Under the pieces are notes generated by a model that worked only from the letters and a program-made list of their open reading frames with translations, did no database searches and was not told where the DNA came from. A stretch of DNA of 64,000 bases from JASGKO01 sp049840595 (GTDB lineage: Bacteria; Verrucomicrobiota; Verrucomicrobiia; Chthoniobacterales; Chthoniobacteraceae), in the NCBI GenBank assembly GCA_049840595.1, contig JASGKO010000029.1:1-64000 (forward strand). Reading direction: 5' to 3'. The position numbers were made by a program, and so were the translations under genes. How positions within the stretch are numbered: the first letter of the stretch is position 1; each line of letters opens with the position of its first letter. Shown one piece after another: positions 24,282-34,299 of the stretch.

Positions 24282-25061
24282 ATGGATGCAAAGCCTTCCC
24301 AATCTCTGGAAACGAATAAGTCCGCCGCCGCGACCGGTGCACCGATCCTGCGCACCGAAAAGCTGGTGAAAGTCTATGGCGGCCGTGCGGTGGTCAACGG
24401 GGTGGACATCAACCTGCGCCCCGGTGAAATCGTGGGGCTGCTCGGCCCGAACGGCGCGGGGAAGACGACCAGTTTCTACATGATCGTGGGCCTCGTGCGT
24501 CCCAATGGGGGGCGGGTGTTTTTCCAGGAGAAGGAAGTGACGGATTACCCGATGTACAAGCGCGCCCGCATGGGCATGGGCTATCTGCCACAGGAGGAAT
24601 CCATCTTTCGCAAGCTCACGGTGGAGCAGAACATCATGGCGATTCTGGAGACGCAGCCGCTGAACAAGCAGCAGCGCAAGCATCGTTGCCAGGAGTTGCT
24701 CACCCAGTTTGGCATCGAGCACGTGGCGAAGCAGCAGGCGCTCACGTTGAGCGGTGGTGAAAAGCGCCGGCTCACGATTGCCCGGTCGCTGGTCACCAAT
24801 CCGAGCTTGCTCATGCTCGACGAGCCGTTCAGCGGCGTGGACCCGATTGCGGTTTACGACGTGCAACAGCACATCGTCAACCTGCGCAAGCAGGGCCTCG
24901 GCGTGCTCATCACCGACCACAATGTCCGTGAAACCCTCTCGATCGTGGATCGCGCTTATCTGATCTATGAGGGGAAGGTGCTCAGCGAAGGCTCCAAGGA
25001 CTTCCTGATCAACGACCCGATCAGCCGCCAGTTCTACCTCGGCGAGCGTTTCCAAATGTAA
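24282..25061 (+). CDS. lptB: LPS export ABC transporter ATP-binding protein LptB
   Basis: Cytoplasmic ATPase of the LptBFG complex. Walker A GPNGAGKTT (about residues 56-64), Q-loop YLPQEESIFRKLTVEQN, signature LSGGEKRR and Walker B LMLDEPFSGVDP are present, with the LptB-typical DHNVRETL after it. Length of 259 aa includes an extra N-terminal stretch of about 20 residues. lptF and lptG are not in this window. Confidence 0.93.
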   Translation: MDAKPSQSLETNKSAAATGAPILRTEKLVKVYGGRAVVNGVDINLRPGEIVGLLGPNGAGKTTSFYMIVGLVRPNGGRVFFQEKEVTDYPMYKRARMGMGYLPQEESIFRKLTVEQNIMAILETQPLNKQQRKHRCQELLTQFGIEHVAKQQALTLSGGEKRRLTIARSLVTNPSLLMLDEPFSGVDPIAVYDVQQHIVNLRKQGLGVLITDHNVRETLSIVDRAYLIYEGKVLSEGSKDFLINDPISRQFYLGERFQM

Positions 25062-25075
25062 TCCGCCCCCTCGGA

Positions 25076-26074
25076 ATGAAGCTGCCCCCAAAAAAAGTGA
25101 ACCGCTCGGGAATGCCGGCCATGAAGCCGAAGATTCCCACGGTCACGGTCGGTGATTTTTACACCCGCCACTCCGAGGCGCTGCAGATCAAGCTGGTCGG
25201 GGGCTCGGTGGGATTCGATCGCCGGATCAAGGAGCCCACGATCAACCGGCCCGGCCTCGCGCTTTCGGGGTTCTATGACTACTTTGCGCTGAACCGCATC
25301 CAGGTGCTCGGGAGTGCCGAGCTGGCTTACCTGAAAAACCTGGGCGCCATGGAGCAGCGGCTCCGGATTGCCGAACTGTGCACGCGCCCGATTCCCTGCA
25401 TCGTCGTTTCCCGCGACAAGCGTCCGCCGAAGGTGCTGATCGAGGAGGCGAATAAAGCGGGGATCCCCGTCTTCGCCACCCCGATGGTGACGATGAAATT
25501 CACCAACGCGGCCACGATTGCGCTGGAGCTGGATTTTGCCCCCAGCACCTCCGAGCATGGCAGCATGGTGGATATCCTGGGAGTGGGGGTGATGGTTCGC
25601 GGCGACAGTGGCGTGGGCAAGAGCGAGTGCGTGCTCGCGCTCATCGAGCGCGGCTACAGCCTGGTCAGCGACGATGCGACCCGTCTCCGCGCCATCGAGG
25701 GGCGGGAATTGATCGGTTCCGCGCCCGATTTGACCCGGCACCACATGGAGGTGCGCGGCCTGGGAATCATCAATGTCGCCTCCATGTTCGGCATCGGCAG
25801 CATCCGCACCGAAAAGCGGCTTGATCTGGTCGTCACATTAAAAGATTGGCAGGAACTCGAAGAAGTGGATAGAATTGGCATCGAACAGGAATTTTACGAG
25901 ATACTCGGGATTCTTGTCCCTCATGTGACCATCCCCGTCCGCATGGGCCGCGACCTTGGGCGGCTCGTCGAAGTGGCGGCGATGGATCAGAAACTGAAAA
26001 GCATGGGGCAGAACAGTGCCGTTGAATTTAACCAAAGACTCCTCAACTATATGGAAAGGAACCGGAAACACTAA
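25076..26074 (+). CDS. hprK: HPr kinase/phosphorylase
   Basis: Phosphorylates and dephosphorylates HPr on a regulatory serine. Walker A GDSGVGKSE (about 177-185), the VSDDATRL segment with catalytic acidic residues and the HPrK signature MEVRGLGIINV (about 224-234) are all visible. 332 aa. The stop overlaps the ptsH start by one base. With ptsH and ptsI but no EII genes nearby, the system may act mainly in regulation, as in other bacteria with incomplete PTS. Confidence 0.92.
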   Translation: MKLPPKKVNRSGMPAMKPKIPTVTVGDFYTRHSEALQIKLVGGSVGFDRRIKEPTINRPGLALSGFYDYFALNRIQVLGSAELAYLKNLGAMEQRLRIAELCTRPIPCIVVSRDKRPPKVLIEEANKAGIPVFATPMVTMKFTNAATIALELDFAPSTSEHGSMVDILGVGVMVRGDSGVGKSECVLALIERGYSLVSDDATRLRAIEGRELIGSAPDLTRHHMEVRGLGIINVASMFGIGSIRTEKRLDLVVTLKDWQELEEVDRIGIEQEFYEILGILVPHVTIPVRMGRDLGRLVEVAAMDQKLKSMGQNSAVEFNQRLLNYMERNRKH

Positions 26075-26385
26075 TGGGATTGCTCAGCCGAAAAAATGAC
26101 AACGCCGATGCCGGGAACACGGTTGAAAAGGAACTTACCATCCAGAACCGTCTCGGTATGCACGCCCGCCCCTCGGCCATGTTTGTCAAGGTATGCAACC
26201 GGTTCAAATGTGAGATCTGGGTGGAAAAAGATGGGGAGCAGGTGAATGGCAAAAGCATCATGGGACTGATGATGCTGGCCGCCGGGCAGGGCTCGAAGCT
26301 GCGCATTTCCTGTGTCGGCGCGGATGCCACCCCGGCCATGGCGGAGATCGAAGACCTGATCAAGCGTCGGTTTGATGAGGAGTAG
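26074..26385 (+). CDS. ptsH: HPr phosphocarrier protein
   Basis: A 103-aa HPr fold protein with an N-terminal extension of about 20 residues. The active histidine is in GMHARP (about residues 29-34) and the regulatory serine in GKSIMGLMML, the target of HprK. It accepts phosphate from EI encoded downstream. Start ATG overlaps the hprK stop. Confidence 0.92.
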   Translation: MGLLSRKNDNADAGNTVEKELTIQNRLGMHARPSAMFVKVCNRFKCEIWVEKDGEQVNGKSIMGLMMLAAGQGSKLRISCVGADATPAMAEIEDLIKRRFDEE

Positions 26386-26490
26386 GACGCGAGGAGTGAA
26401 ACCCACAGTGTTAAGTTTGGAAAAACGGGCGTTGATCCTTTGTCGGCAGCCCGTGGATGACCTTTTGTTCCACCCCCGAAAGGATGTGCA

Positions 26491-28258
26491 GTGAGCGAGC
26501 AGAATCAAAAGCAAGAGAGGCGTTATCAAGGCCTCGGTGTTTCCCCCGGCATTGCCCGGGGCACCGTCTTTTTGTACCTGTACGGATGAGGAAGAGGTGC
26601 CGGTGCGCCGGATTACCGAGGAGGAAATCCCCGGCGAAATCGCCCGCTTCGAATCGGCGCTGATCCAGACCCGGGCGCAGATCCTGGAGATGCAGGCGAA
26701 GATTTCCGAAGCGATTGGGGCCAAGGATGCGAGCATCTTCGATGCGCACCTGCTGGTGGTGGAGGACCGCACGCTCATCGACGAGGTGCTCCGCACGCTT
26801 TCCCGCGACCAGTTCAACGTCGAGCACATTTTCCACAACGTCGCCAGCCGCTACGCGCAGACGCTGAGCGAGATCGACGATGTCTATCTCCGCGAACGCG
26901 CGCTGGACATCAACGACGTCGCGCGCCGCGTGCTGCAAAACCTGCAGGGCAAGGCGCAGCGCTCGCTTTCCAGCGTGACCACCGCGCATGTGCTGGTGGC
27001 GCACAATCTCACCCCCTCCGATACCGCGCTGCTCAACCGCTCGCTGGTGCTGGGCTTTGCCACCGATGTGGGCAGCCGCACCTCGCACACGGCGATCATG
27101 GCGCGCTCGCTCGGGATTCCCGCCGTGGTTGGCCTGCACAAGGCGAGCGTCGAGCTGGCTTCCGGCGATCACGTGTTGCTCGATGGCTACAACGGCCTGC
27201 TGGTGGTCAATCCCAGCGACCAGACGCTGTGGGAGTACGGCGAGCTGGAGATCAAGAAGGAGGCGGTGCAGGAAACGCTGGAGCAGCTTCGCGAAACGGT
27301 TTCCAACACGCGCGACGGTCGTCACGTCATCCTCTCGGCGAATATTGAACTGCCCGAGGAGATGGAGAACGTGGTGAGCAGCGGCGCCGAGGGCGTCGGG
27401 CTCTATCGCACGGAATTTTTCTACATCAACAAGAGCTCGCTGCCCGACGAGGACGAGCAATACGAGAGCTACCGCAAGGTTGCCGAGGCCGCGAGGCCGA
27501 ACACGATCATCATTCGCACGCTGGATCTCGGCGGCGACAAGTTCATGAGCGCGCTGGAGCTTCCGAGCGAGATGAATCCCTTCCTGGGCTGGCGTGCGAT
27601 CCGGTTCTGCCTGGAGAATGTGGAGATCTTCAAGACCCAGCTCCGCGCCATCCTGCGCGCCAGCGCCGTGGGCAATGTGAAGATGATGTATCCCATGATC
27701 TCCGGCCTCGGCGAACTGCGCCGTGCCAACGATCTCCTCAATCAATGCCGCCAGGAGCTTCGCGAAAAGGGCATTCCCTTCGACGAAAATATGGAAGTGG
27801 GCGCGATGATCGAGGTCCCGAGCGCGGCGATTACGGCCGATGTGCTCGCGCGCGAGGTTTCGTTCTTCAGCATCGGCACGAACGATCTCATCCAGTATTC
27901 CATCGCGGTCGATCGCGTCAATGAACGCATCGCGCATCTTTATGAACCGACGCATCCGGCGATCATGCGGCTGATCAAGATGGTGGTGGACGCCGCGCAT
28001 GCGCACAACCGCTGGGTCGGCGTGTGTGGCGAGATGGCGGGCGAGGTGTTGTTCACCCCGCTGCTGCTCGGTCTCGGGGTGGATGAACTCAGCACCAGCC
28101 CGGCCCAGGTTCCCCGCGTCAAGCGCGCGGTGCAATCGCTCGACATCGGCGAATGCCTGCAAATGGTGGAGCAGGCGCGCCGGCTGGAGACCTCCGAGGA
28201 TATTGCCGCGCTCTGCCTCGCGATGGCGCAGAAGAATTATCCGGAACTGGTCAATTAA
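26491..28258 (+). CDS. ptsI: Phosphoenolpyruvate-protein phosphotransferase EI (5' frameshift)
   Basis: Transfers phosphate from PEP to HPr. GTG at 26491 opens MSEQNQKQERRYQGLGVSPGIARG. A single extra T at about 26581 breaks the frame, and the main frame resumes at TDEEEVPVRRI. Downstream are the phosphohistidine loop GSRTSHTAIMARS, VGLYRTEFFY, the PEP-binding domain and the catalytic cysteine region HNRWVGVCGEMAG. Total length of about 588 aa is normal. The stop codon touches the left arm of a palindromic repeat. Confidence 0.9.
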
Positions 28259-28387
28259 AGTAACATTTAGGATTTGGCATTTAGGAAGTTTTGGAAATCG
28301 CCTGCGGCGCTGGATTTTGAAAAGGCGTAACTCAAGGACAAAGTCCAAATTTAAAACTTCCTAAATGCCAAATCCTAAATGTTACTT
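28258..28387. repeat. Palindromic interspersed element, copy B (perfect 35-bp arms)
   Basis: The arm at 28258-28292 and its exact reverse complement at 28353-28387 enclose a 60-bp centre. The arms contain AACATTTAGGATTTGGC and ATTTAGGAAG. The element exactly fills the gap between ptsI and rpe. It may act as a transcript-end hairpin there, but it lacks a classical terminator U-tract. Confidence 0.92.
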
Positions 28388-28393
28388 AAGCCC

Positions 28394-29050
28394 ATGATCG
28401 ACTTCCACCGCACCCTCATCGCCCCCTCCGTGCTCGCCTGTGATTTTGCCCGTCTGGGCGAGGAAGTGCAGCGCGCCACTGCGGGCGGGGCGGACTGGAT
28501 CCACTGCGATGTGATGGACGGGCATTTCGTGGATAACATTTCCTTCGGCCCCGCCTTTGTGGATGCGGTTTCGCGTTCGACGAAACTCCCGCTGGATGTG
28601 CATCTCATGATCTCGCATCCCGATCATTACCTGGCGCGCTTCATCAAAGTGGCGAGCAACATCACCGTGCACGTAGAGGCGCCGCACGATGTCTCCGCCA
28701 CCCTGCGATCGATCCGTGAGGCGGGTTGCACGGCGGGCCTTGCCCTGAACCCCGCCACGCCGATTGAGGCCATTGAACCCTATCTGGGGCAATTTGACTT
28801 ACTGCTCGCGATGACCGTAGTGCCCGGCTTCGGCGGCCAGCCTTTCATGCCCGAAATGATGCAAAAAGTCGCTGCCGCCCGCGATCTGCGCGCGAGCCGG
28901 GGTCTGGCCTTTCACATTGAAGTGGACGGCGGCATCGGGCTCGATACCGCTAAAGTGAGCATCGAGAGTGGGGCCAACGTCCTGGTGGCGGGCACCTCCG
29001 TCTTCCGGGCGCCCGATCTTTCCGCGGCCATTCGCGACCTACGCGGCTAA
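28394..29050 (+). CDS. rpe: Ribulose-phosphate 3-epimerase
   Basis: Interconverts ribulose-5-phosphate and xylulose-5-phosphate. TIM-barrel motifs are APSVLACDFARLGEE (about 9-23), HCDVMDGHFVDN, DVHLMISHP, MTVVPGFGGQPF and EVDGGIG. 218 aa, normal length. The ATG at 28394 is preferred over 28379, which lies within the palindromic repeat. Complements zwf and RpiB in the pentose phosphate pathway. Confidence 0.93.
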   Translation: MIDFHRTLIAPSVLACDFARLGEEVQRATAGGADWIHCDVMDGHFVDNISFGPAFVDAVSRSTKLPLDVHLMISHPDHYLARFIKVASNITVHVEAPHDVSATLRSIREAGCTAGLALNPATPIEAIEPYLGQFDLLLAMTVVPGFGGQPFMPEMMQKVAAARDLRASRGLAFHIEVDGGIGLDTAKVSIESGANVLVAGTSVFRAPDLSAAIRDLRG

Positions 29051-29056
29051 ACAAAA

Positions 29057-29252
29057 ATGAACCGTGGCGGACGCGGCGAGTACGGTGGGGAAGAAATTTT
29101 CACCACGAAGACTCGAAGGCACGAAGGAAAGGCCGATGTTCTTAAAAAATCTGCGTAGCTGGGCCGAAGGCGAGACAATGCCGCAAAGATCTTTCCAAAA
29201 AACGGCATAATCTGCGGACAGCCTTTTCCCCGCCGCGCTCGCCGCGGTTCAT
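29057..29252. repeat. Intergenic element with imperfect terminal inverted repeat
   Basis: ATGAACCG-GGCG...CGCGGCG at 29057-29078 pairs with 29231-29252 (19 of 22 positions) across about 150 bp. The interior includes CACCACGAAGACTCGAAGG, of a kind often scattered through PVC-type genomes. It occupies nearly the whole gap between convergent rpe and ftsY. A miniature mobile element or a transcription-end structure are both possible. Confidence 0.55.
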
Positions 29253-29259
29253 CTCCTGA

Positions 29260-30108
29260 TTAGAGCATGTTCTCGATGAACTGCCGTCCATCGTAGGGGG
29301 CGAGTTGATCGATCTTTTCCCCGGTGCCGATGAAGCGGGTGGGGATGTCGAGTTCGTTCTGGATCGCGATGACCACGCCGCCTTTGCCGCTGCCGTCCAG
29401 CTTGGTCACGATCAGGCCGGTGAGGCCGACCGCTTGATGAAATTCCTTCGCCTGCGCGAGCGCGTTGCTGCCGGTGGTGGCGTCCACGACGAGGAAGCAT
29501 TCATGCGGCGCCTCGGGGTCGTGCCTGGCCATGATGCGTTTCACCTTGTTTAACTCCTGCATGAGGTTGCTCTTCGTATGCAGGCGACCGGCGGTGTCGC
29601 AGATGAGGAACTCGATGTTTTTCTTGTCCGCCGCCAGGTAGGCATCGTAGCAGAGGGCGGCGGGGTCCGCATTGTACTGGCCGCGGATCATTTCCACGCC
29701 GAGGCGCTGGGCCCAGATGTCGAGTTGCTCGATGGCCGCCGCGCGGAAGGTATCCGCCGCCGCGAGCATCACGCTATGTCCCAGCGATTTTAAATGATAG
29801 GCGAGCTTGGCCGTCGAGGTCGTTTTGCCGGTGCCGTTCACGCCGACGATCATGATGACCTTCGGCTTGGTCGGGAGCGGACGGATGGGCGGGATTTCCA
29901 GCGGCAGCACTTTGGCGATTTCCGCCCGGGTGACTTCCACCACGGTGTCGGCGGTCGGTTTTTCCGGGCCGGTTTGCAGCGCCTTGAGAATGCGCGTGGT
30001 CATCGGCACGCCGATGTCGGAGCGAATGAGCGATTCCTCCAACTCGTCCCAGTCCACCGGCTTGCCGGAGAATTTCTGGATGAGCGATTTGAAGAAGCCA
30101 AACGCCAT
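29260..30108 (-). CDS. ftsY: Signal recognition particle receptor FtsY
   Basis: GTPase that docks SRP-ribosome complexes at the membrane. With ATG at 30108 the protein has 282 aa: a short N domain (about 1-80), then the G domain with GVNGTGKTTSTAKLA, DTFRAAAIEQL, DTAGRLHTKSNLM and TKLDGSGKGG. There is no long acidic A domain, as is common outside enterobacteria. The frame is open upstream, but there it is the out-of-frame end of nusB. It lies 1 bp after the inferred nusB stop. Confidence 0.93.
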   Translation of the reverse strand: MAFGFFKSLIQKFSGKPVDWDELEESLIRSDIGVPMTTRILKALQTGPEKPTADTVVEVTRAEIAKVLPLEIPPIRPLPTKPKVIMIVGVNGTGKTTSTAKLAYHLKSLGHSVMLAAADTFRAAAIEQLDIWAQRLGVEMIRGQYNADPAALCYDAYLAADKKNIEFLICDTAGRLHTKSNLMQELNKVKRIMARHDPEAPHECFLVVDATTGSNALAQAKEFHQAVGLTGLIVTKLDGSGKGGVVIAIQNELDIPTRFIGTGEKIDQLAPYDGRQFIENML

Positions 30109-30109
30109 G

Positions 30110-30542
30110 TCAATTCGTTCCCGCTTCGCGGGCCGACCGCGGCAGATCGTGGCGAATCCGGTCCAGCACGCCGTTGACAAAGCGGCCAGGATTCCTCGCT
30201 GCCAAAGCGCTTGGCGATTTCGATGGCCTCGTTGATGGAAACCACGGGTGGCACCGCCGTGCAGTAGATCATCTCGTAGAGTGCGACCCGCAGGATGTTG
30301 CGATCCACGGCGGCGATGCGCTTGAGCTCGTAGTTGGCGGTGGCGGCCTGGATGCGGTTGTCGATTTCCTCCTGGTGATCCACGACGCCCTGGATCAACT
30401 CCACGGCGAAATCACGAATGCCTTTGGCCGCTTCGCGGAGTTCCCAAAAACTGGCGCGCAGCTCCGCCTCCCCGGCAGGATTCAGGTCCCGCTGAAATAA
30501 ATACTGTACCGCTGCTTCGCGGCCTTCTCGTCGCTTGCCCAT
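30110..30542 (-). CDS. nusB: Transcription antitermination factor NusB (3' frameshift)
   Basis: Small helical RNA-binding protein acting with NusE in rRNA antitermination. It starts with GKRREGREAAVQYLFQRDL, and IAAVDRNILRVALYEM and PPVVSINEAIEIAKRFGSEES are family hallmarks. One extra T near 30190 shifts the frame; the corrected end reads GRFVNGVLDRIRHDL and stops at TGA 30110-30112, next to ftsY. About 144 aa. Operon order on this strand is ribH-nusB-ftsY. Confidence 0.88.
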
Positions 30543-30565
30543 ACGTGAAAATGATACGTGTAAAA

Positions 30566-31045
30566 TTAGCTCCGGTTCCGCACTTCGCTGAAGGATTGGA
30601 TCATCTGGGCGGTCGCACGGGCGGCTTCGATGCCGCGATTCAAATCTTTGCCGAGGCAGCGGGCCCGGGCCTGCTCCTCGTCCTTCACCAGCAGCACTTC
30701 GTGAATCACCGGGACCCGGTGTTGCAGCGAGGTGGTCATGAGCGCCTGGGTGACCGCACTGCCGATGAGCTCGGCATGCTTGGTCTCGCCCTGGATGATC
30801 AGGCCAAAGGCGATGATGGCATCGAACCCACCATAGCTGGCGAGCTCCTGCACCATGAGCGGGATCTCGAACGAGCCCGGCACCTCATACTTGTGAATGT
30901 GGGTTCCGGGGGCGACGGCGCCGATCTCCTCCTCGAAGTTGCTGACCAACCCCTGGACGAACTCGTCGTTGTACTGGCTCGACACCACGGCAATGGAGCG
31001 GCGGTGCAAAATCTGGCGTGGGCGGTTTGGCAATGCGGTGGACAT
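30566..31045 (-). CDS. ribH: 6,7-dimethyl-8-ribityllumazine synthase
   Basis: Penultimate step of riboflavin synthesis. 159 aa. Motifs are SSQYNDEFVQGL (about 22-33), VPGSFEIPLMVQEL, GLIIQGETKHAELIG and PVIHEVLLVKDEEQARAR. The ribH-nusB neighbourhood is widespread. No FMN riboswitch is recognisable in the 150-bp gap to the divergent gene at 31196. Confidence 0.93.
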   Translation of the reverse strand: MSTALPNRPRQILHRRSIAVVSSQYNDEFVQGLVSNFEEEIGAVAPGTHIHKYEVPGSFEIPLMVQELASYGGFDAIIAFGLIIQGETKHAELIGSAVTQALMTTSLQHRVPVIHEVLLVKDEEQARARCLGKDLNRGIEAARATAQMIQSFSEVRNRS

Positions 31046-31195
31046 CGGACGGCCAATAAAACCGCGCTCGCGCTCCAGCGCAAGCGTAGAGATTGATCAG
31101 CTTTCACGCGCCGGAGGGGGGGTGTCTCAGTTTTTTATCCGCCGGGGTCATGCGATGTTTGCAATCCGCGGGGGGCTGCGCGTAGATTTTGCGGC

Positions 31196-32041
31196 ATGGC
31201 GTCTGGTCCTTGGGATTTGATTTTATTGTCGATTGCGGTGGTCATTGTGCTCGTGCGAACGATCCAGGGGTGGCGGCGTGGGATCGTGCGGCAGTTGGTC
31301 AGCATCATTGCGGTGATCGCCGCGAGCGTGGCGGGCATCTGGGGTGGGGGACTGCTCGCCCCGGTGGTGAAGCAAGTGGGCCTGCCGCAATTTGCCAGCG
31401 TGGCCGTGGCTTCCACGCTGCTGGCGCTGGTGGTCTATCTCACGATCCGAATCATGGGGATGGTTCTCTTTAAAAAGACCTCGCAGCAGAGTGTTTCGGC
31501 GGTGCGCTGGGGATATGGGATCGGGGGAGCGGTGCTGGGGGCGGGCTACGGGTGCTTTACGGTCTTTCTCCTGTTCATTTCGATTCGCCTGCTCGGCACG
31601 GTGGCGGAGGCGGATGTGCAGACGGCCCGGGCCCAGCCCCGGCTGATCGGGGTGGATCGTCCCGCGCCGGGGCCGATTCTCACCAGTCTGGCCGAGATCA
31701 AGCACACCCTCGATATGAGCATTGTCGGCCCCGTGATCAAGCAGGTGGACCCGATGCCCGCCCAGGTCTATCGCGTGCTTTCCAAAGTGACCCGCGTGCT
31801 GGCGGATCCCCAGGCCTCGACCCGCTTTTTCGATTATCCCGGTGCCACCGAGTTGAGCCAGAACCCGAAAATCCTCGCCTTGCGCAACGATCCCGAGATT
31901 ACGCGGCTGGCGCAGTCTCACAATTTGATCGGGCTCCTGCGTGATCCCAAGATCATGGCGGCGGCCGACGATCCTTCCCTGCGGACCAAGCTGGGCAGTT
32001 TTCAACTGGAGAACGCCCTCGACTACGCGTTGCAAAGATGA
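31196..32041 (+). CDS. CvpA-family membrane protein
   Basis: A 281-aa protein with four hydrophobic segments in the first 150 residues (about 6-24, 32-56, 64-88, 103-127), matching the CvpA/colicin V production layout. Its first segment ends in TIQGWRRGIVRQL. The C-terminal 130 residues are soluble, with repeated DP-containing turns (NPKILALRNDPEI, RDPKIMAAADDPS). CvpA proteins are linked to envelope homeostasis; the soluble tail is not typical of the short form. Confidence 0.75.
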   Translation: MASGPWDLILLSIAVVIVLVRTIQGWRRGIVRQLVSIIAVIAASVAGIWGGGLLAPVVKQVGLPQFASVAVASTLLALVVYLTIRIMGMVLFKKTSQQSVSAVRWGYGIGGAVLGAGYGCFTVFLLFISIRLLGTVAEADVQTARAQPRLIGVDRPAPGPILTSLAEIKHTLDMSIVGPVIKQVDPMPAQVYRVLSKVTRVLADPQASTRFFDYPGATELSQNPKILALRNDPEITRLAQSHNLIGLLRDPKIMAAADDPSLRTKLGSFQLENALDYALQR

Positions 32042-32137
32042 CTTGTCGCGGGGCGCTGTGATTTTCGAGAATCGCGAATCAATTTCTGCTTCCCGCCCGT
32101 TGCAAAACCCCTCAAACTTCTCCCTCTTCCATTCGCA

Positions 32138-33601
32138 ATGAAATACCTCGTTACCATCGGCCTCGAAGTTCACGTTCAGCTGCAAGACCCGCAGCAAGAT
32201 GTTCTGCGGCTGCCCGGTCGAGTACGGCGCCGAGCCCAATACGCATATCTGCCCGGTCTGCCTCGGCCTGCCCGGCGCGTTGCCGGTGATGAATGAGAAG
32301 CGCTCCGCATGACCGCGCTCACCGGGCTGATGCTCGATTGCAGTATCGCGCCGGTCTGCAAATTCGACCGCAAGAACTACTTCTACCCGGACATGCCGAA
32401 GAACTACCAGATCTCGCAGTTCGATCTGCCCATCTGCCTCGGCGGCGGGGTGCCCCTGCACGATCTGGCCTATCCCAAGGATGCGCAGAAGACGATTGCC
32501 GATCCCGACAAGCGCGTGGGGCTCACCCGCATTCACCTGGAGGAAGACGTCGCGAAATCCTTCCACTTCGAGACCAGCACGGCGATTGATTTCAATCGTG
32601 CCGGCACTCCGCTGATGGAAATCGTTTCCGAGCCGGAGATCGAGTCGCCCGAGGAGGCCTTTGCCTATCTCACCTCGCTGCAAGCAGGTGCTGATCTACG
32701 GCGGAGTCAGCGATGCCGATATGGAAAAGGGCCAGATCCGCTGCGACTGCAACGTGAGCGTGCGCCCCGAGGGGCAGAAGGAATTTGGCGCGAAGATCGA
32801 GATCAAGAACATGAACTCGATCAGCGGAGTGCGCCGGGCGCTTGCCTACGAAATCGAGCGCCAGATCGCCGCGGTCGAAGCGGGCCAGACGCTCCGACCA
32901 GGAAACGCGCCGTTGGGACGACCTCGCGGGCCAGACCTTTCACATGCGCTACAAGGAGATGTCGCATGACTACCGCTATTTCCCCGATCCCGACCTGCTC
33001 CCGGTCAAGAGCGACGCTTTCCTCGAGGAAGTGCGCCAGCGCCTGCCCGAGCTCCCCTCGCAGAAACGCGCCCGCTTCGTCGAGCATATCGGCGTGAGCC
33101 CCTACGACGCAGGCGTGCTGGCCAACGATCTCGACCTCGCCGGCTATTTTGAAACGGCGGCCAAAGGCGCGAAGAAACCCAAGAACGTCGCGAACTGGAT
33201 CCTCAACGATCTGCAGAGCGCGCTCAGCAATGCCGGCAGGGACAATCACCGAGTGCCCGATCTCGCCCGCATTCGCTCGACGAACTCGTCAACCTCATCG
33301 ACGAGGGCAAGATCAATCGGCAAGCAGGCGAAGGAAGTCTTTGCCGAGATGTTTGCCACCCCCGGCAAAGCGGCGGGCGTGATCGTCGAAGGAAAAGGGG
33401 CTTGAAGCAGGAAAGCGATACCGGAGCCATCGACGCCTGTGCGAGCAGGCCATCGAGGCCAATCCCAAGGCCGTCGCCGAATACAAGGCGGGCAAGACGG
33501 CCTCCATCAACTTCCTCAAGGGCCAGGTGATGAAAATTTCGCAAGGCAAGGCCAATCCGGGCATTGTCGGCGAATTATTGGCGAAGAAACTCGCCGAATA
33601 A
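32138..33601 (+). CDS. gatB: Aspartyl/glutamyl-tRNA amidotransferase subunit B (heavily frameshifted)
   Basis: Part of GatCAB, which amidates misacylated Glu-tRNA(Gln) or Asp-tRNA(Asn). ATG 32138 opens KYLVTIGLEVHVQL. Later pieces, in changing frames, are FDRKNYFYPDMPKNYQISQF, RIHLEEDVAKSFH, CDCNVSVRPEGQ, HDYRYFPDPDLLP and the C-terminal YqeY-like end KANPGIVGELLAKKLAE. About eight single-base shifts lie at about 32180, 32310, 32687, 32900, 33240, 33270, 33325, 33400 and 33450. Several are an extra C in CTGAAG-like contexts. All parts are conserved, so errors are the likely cause. Confidence 0.88.
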
Positions 33602-33612
33602 TCCAACCCGCC

Positions 33613-34205
33613 ATGAATTCCCGCTTTCCCGCCACCATGCTTGCCGTGCCCGCCGCTTGCTGCCTGATCGCAGCGACGGCCAGCGCGGCGCCCGCGACGG
33701 CGAAAGCGCTCAACCCGCAGCCGCTCATCACCACCGAGATGAACGGCGCGGATGCGGAGTTCCTTTCCACGGCGGCAAAGACGCAGCAGTTGCAAATGCT
33801 GGTGGCGCAGCTTGCCTCCACCAAAGCCGCGGAAAGCCAGCTTCAACTCCTGGGCAAGGCACCTATGCAGACGGGTTGAGCGAGAAAGATGCGCTGGCCC
33901 AACTGGCTGCCACCCGACAATTTCCGATCACGGTGATCCAATCGCCCGAGGCCCGCACGCTTTCCAAAGCTCGCCCGTCTGAGCGGGATGAAGCTCGATA
34001 AAAGCTGCTCGAAACCATTGTCTCCCTGGAGCAACAGCGCTCGACCGCCTACGAAGCCGCCTCGGCCTCCACCGATCCGAAGATCCGCGACTTCGCGATG
34101 GCCCGCTACGCGGCGGTGCAGGAAAATCTGCTCCTCGCTTCCAAGCTGGTTGGCGTGCCGATGTTCAAAGCACTCGCCCCCGTCGCCGAGCCGCCACCAC
34201 GGTAA
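33613..34205 (+). CDS. Exported DUF4142-like protein (frameshifted)
   Basis: Signal peptide (about 1-26, ending ASAAP), then ADAEFLSTAAKTQQLQML. After frame changes near 33862, 33970 and 34005 come YADGLSEKDALAQL, LARLSGMKLD and LETIVSLEQQRSTAYEAA. The helical pattern fits DUF4142, a ferritin-like fold of periplasmic proteins of unknown function. About 197 aa once joined. It converges on the delta-60 gene with a shared terminator between. Confidence 0.65.
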
Positions 34206-34244
34206 GCGCTGGCTTCTGCCTTGCCATCCGCATTTGCAGAAAAA

Positions 34245-34272
34245 AAGCGCGGTCCGTTTCCAGACCGCGCTT
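34245..34272. terminator. Bidirectional Rho-independent terminator
   Basis: AAGCGCGGTC (34245-34254), an 8-nt loop and GACCGCGCTT (34263-34272) form a perfect 10-bp stem. An A-run lies on the left and CGTTTTTG on the right. It lies between convergent genes and serves both directions. Confidence 0.88.
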
Positions 34273-34299
34273 CGTTTTTGTTCGGGAATGGAGCTTGGG

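Noticed and set aside
29051..29259. A small RNA gene between rpe and ftsY
   Set aside because: Only an imperfect terminal inverted repeat is seen. No known RNA family structure could be recognised.
31046..31195. Possible FMN riboswitch upstream of ribH
   Set aside because: The conserved RFN helices and loop sequences are not present.
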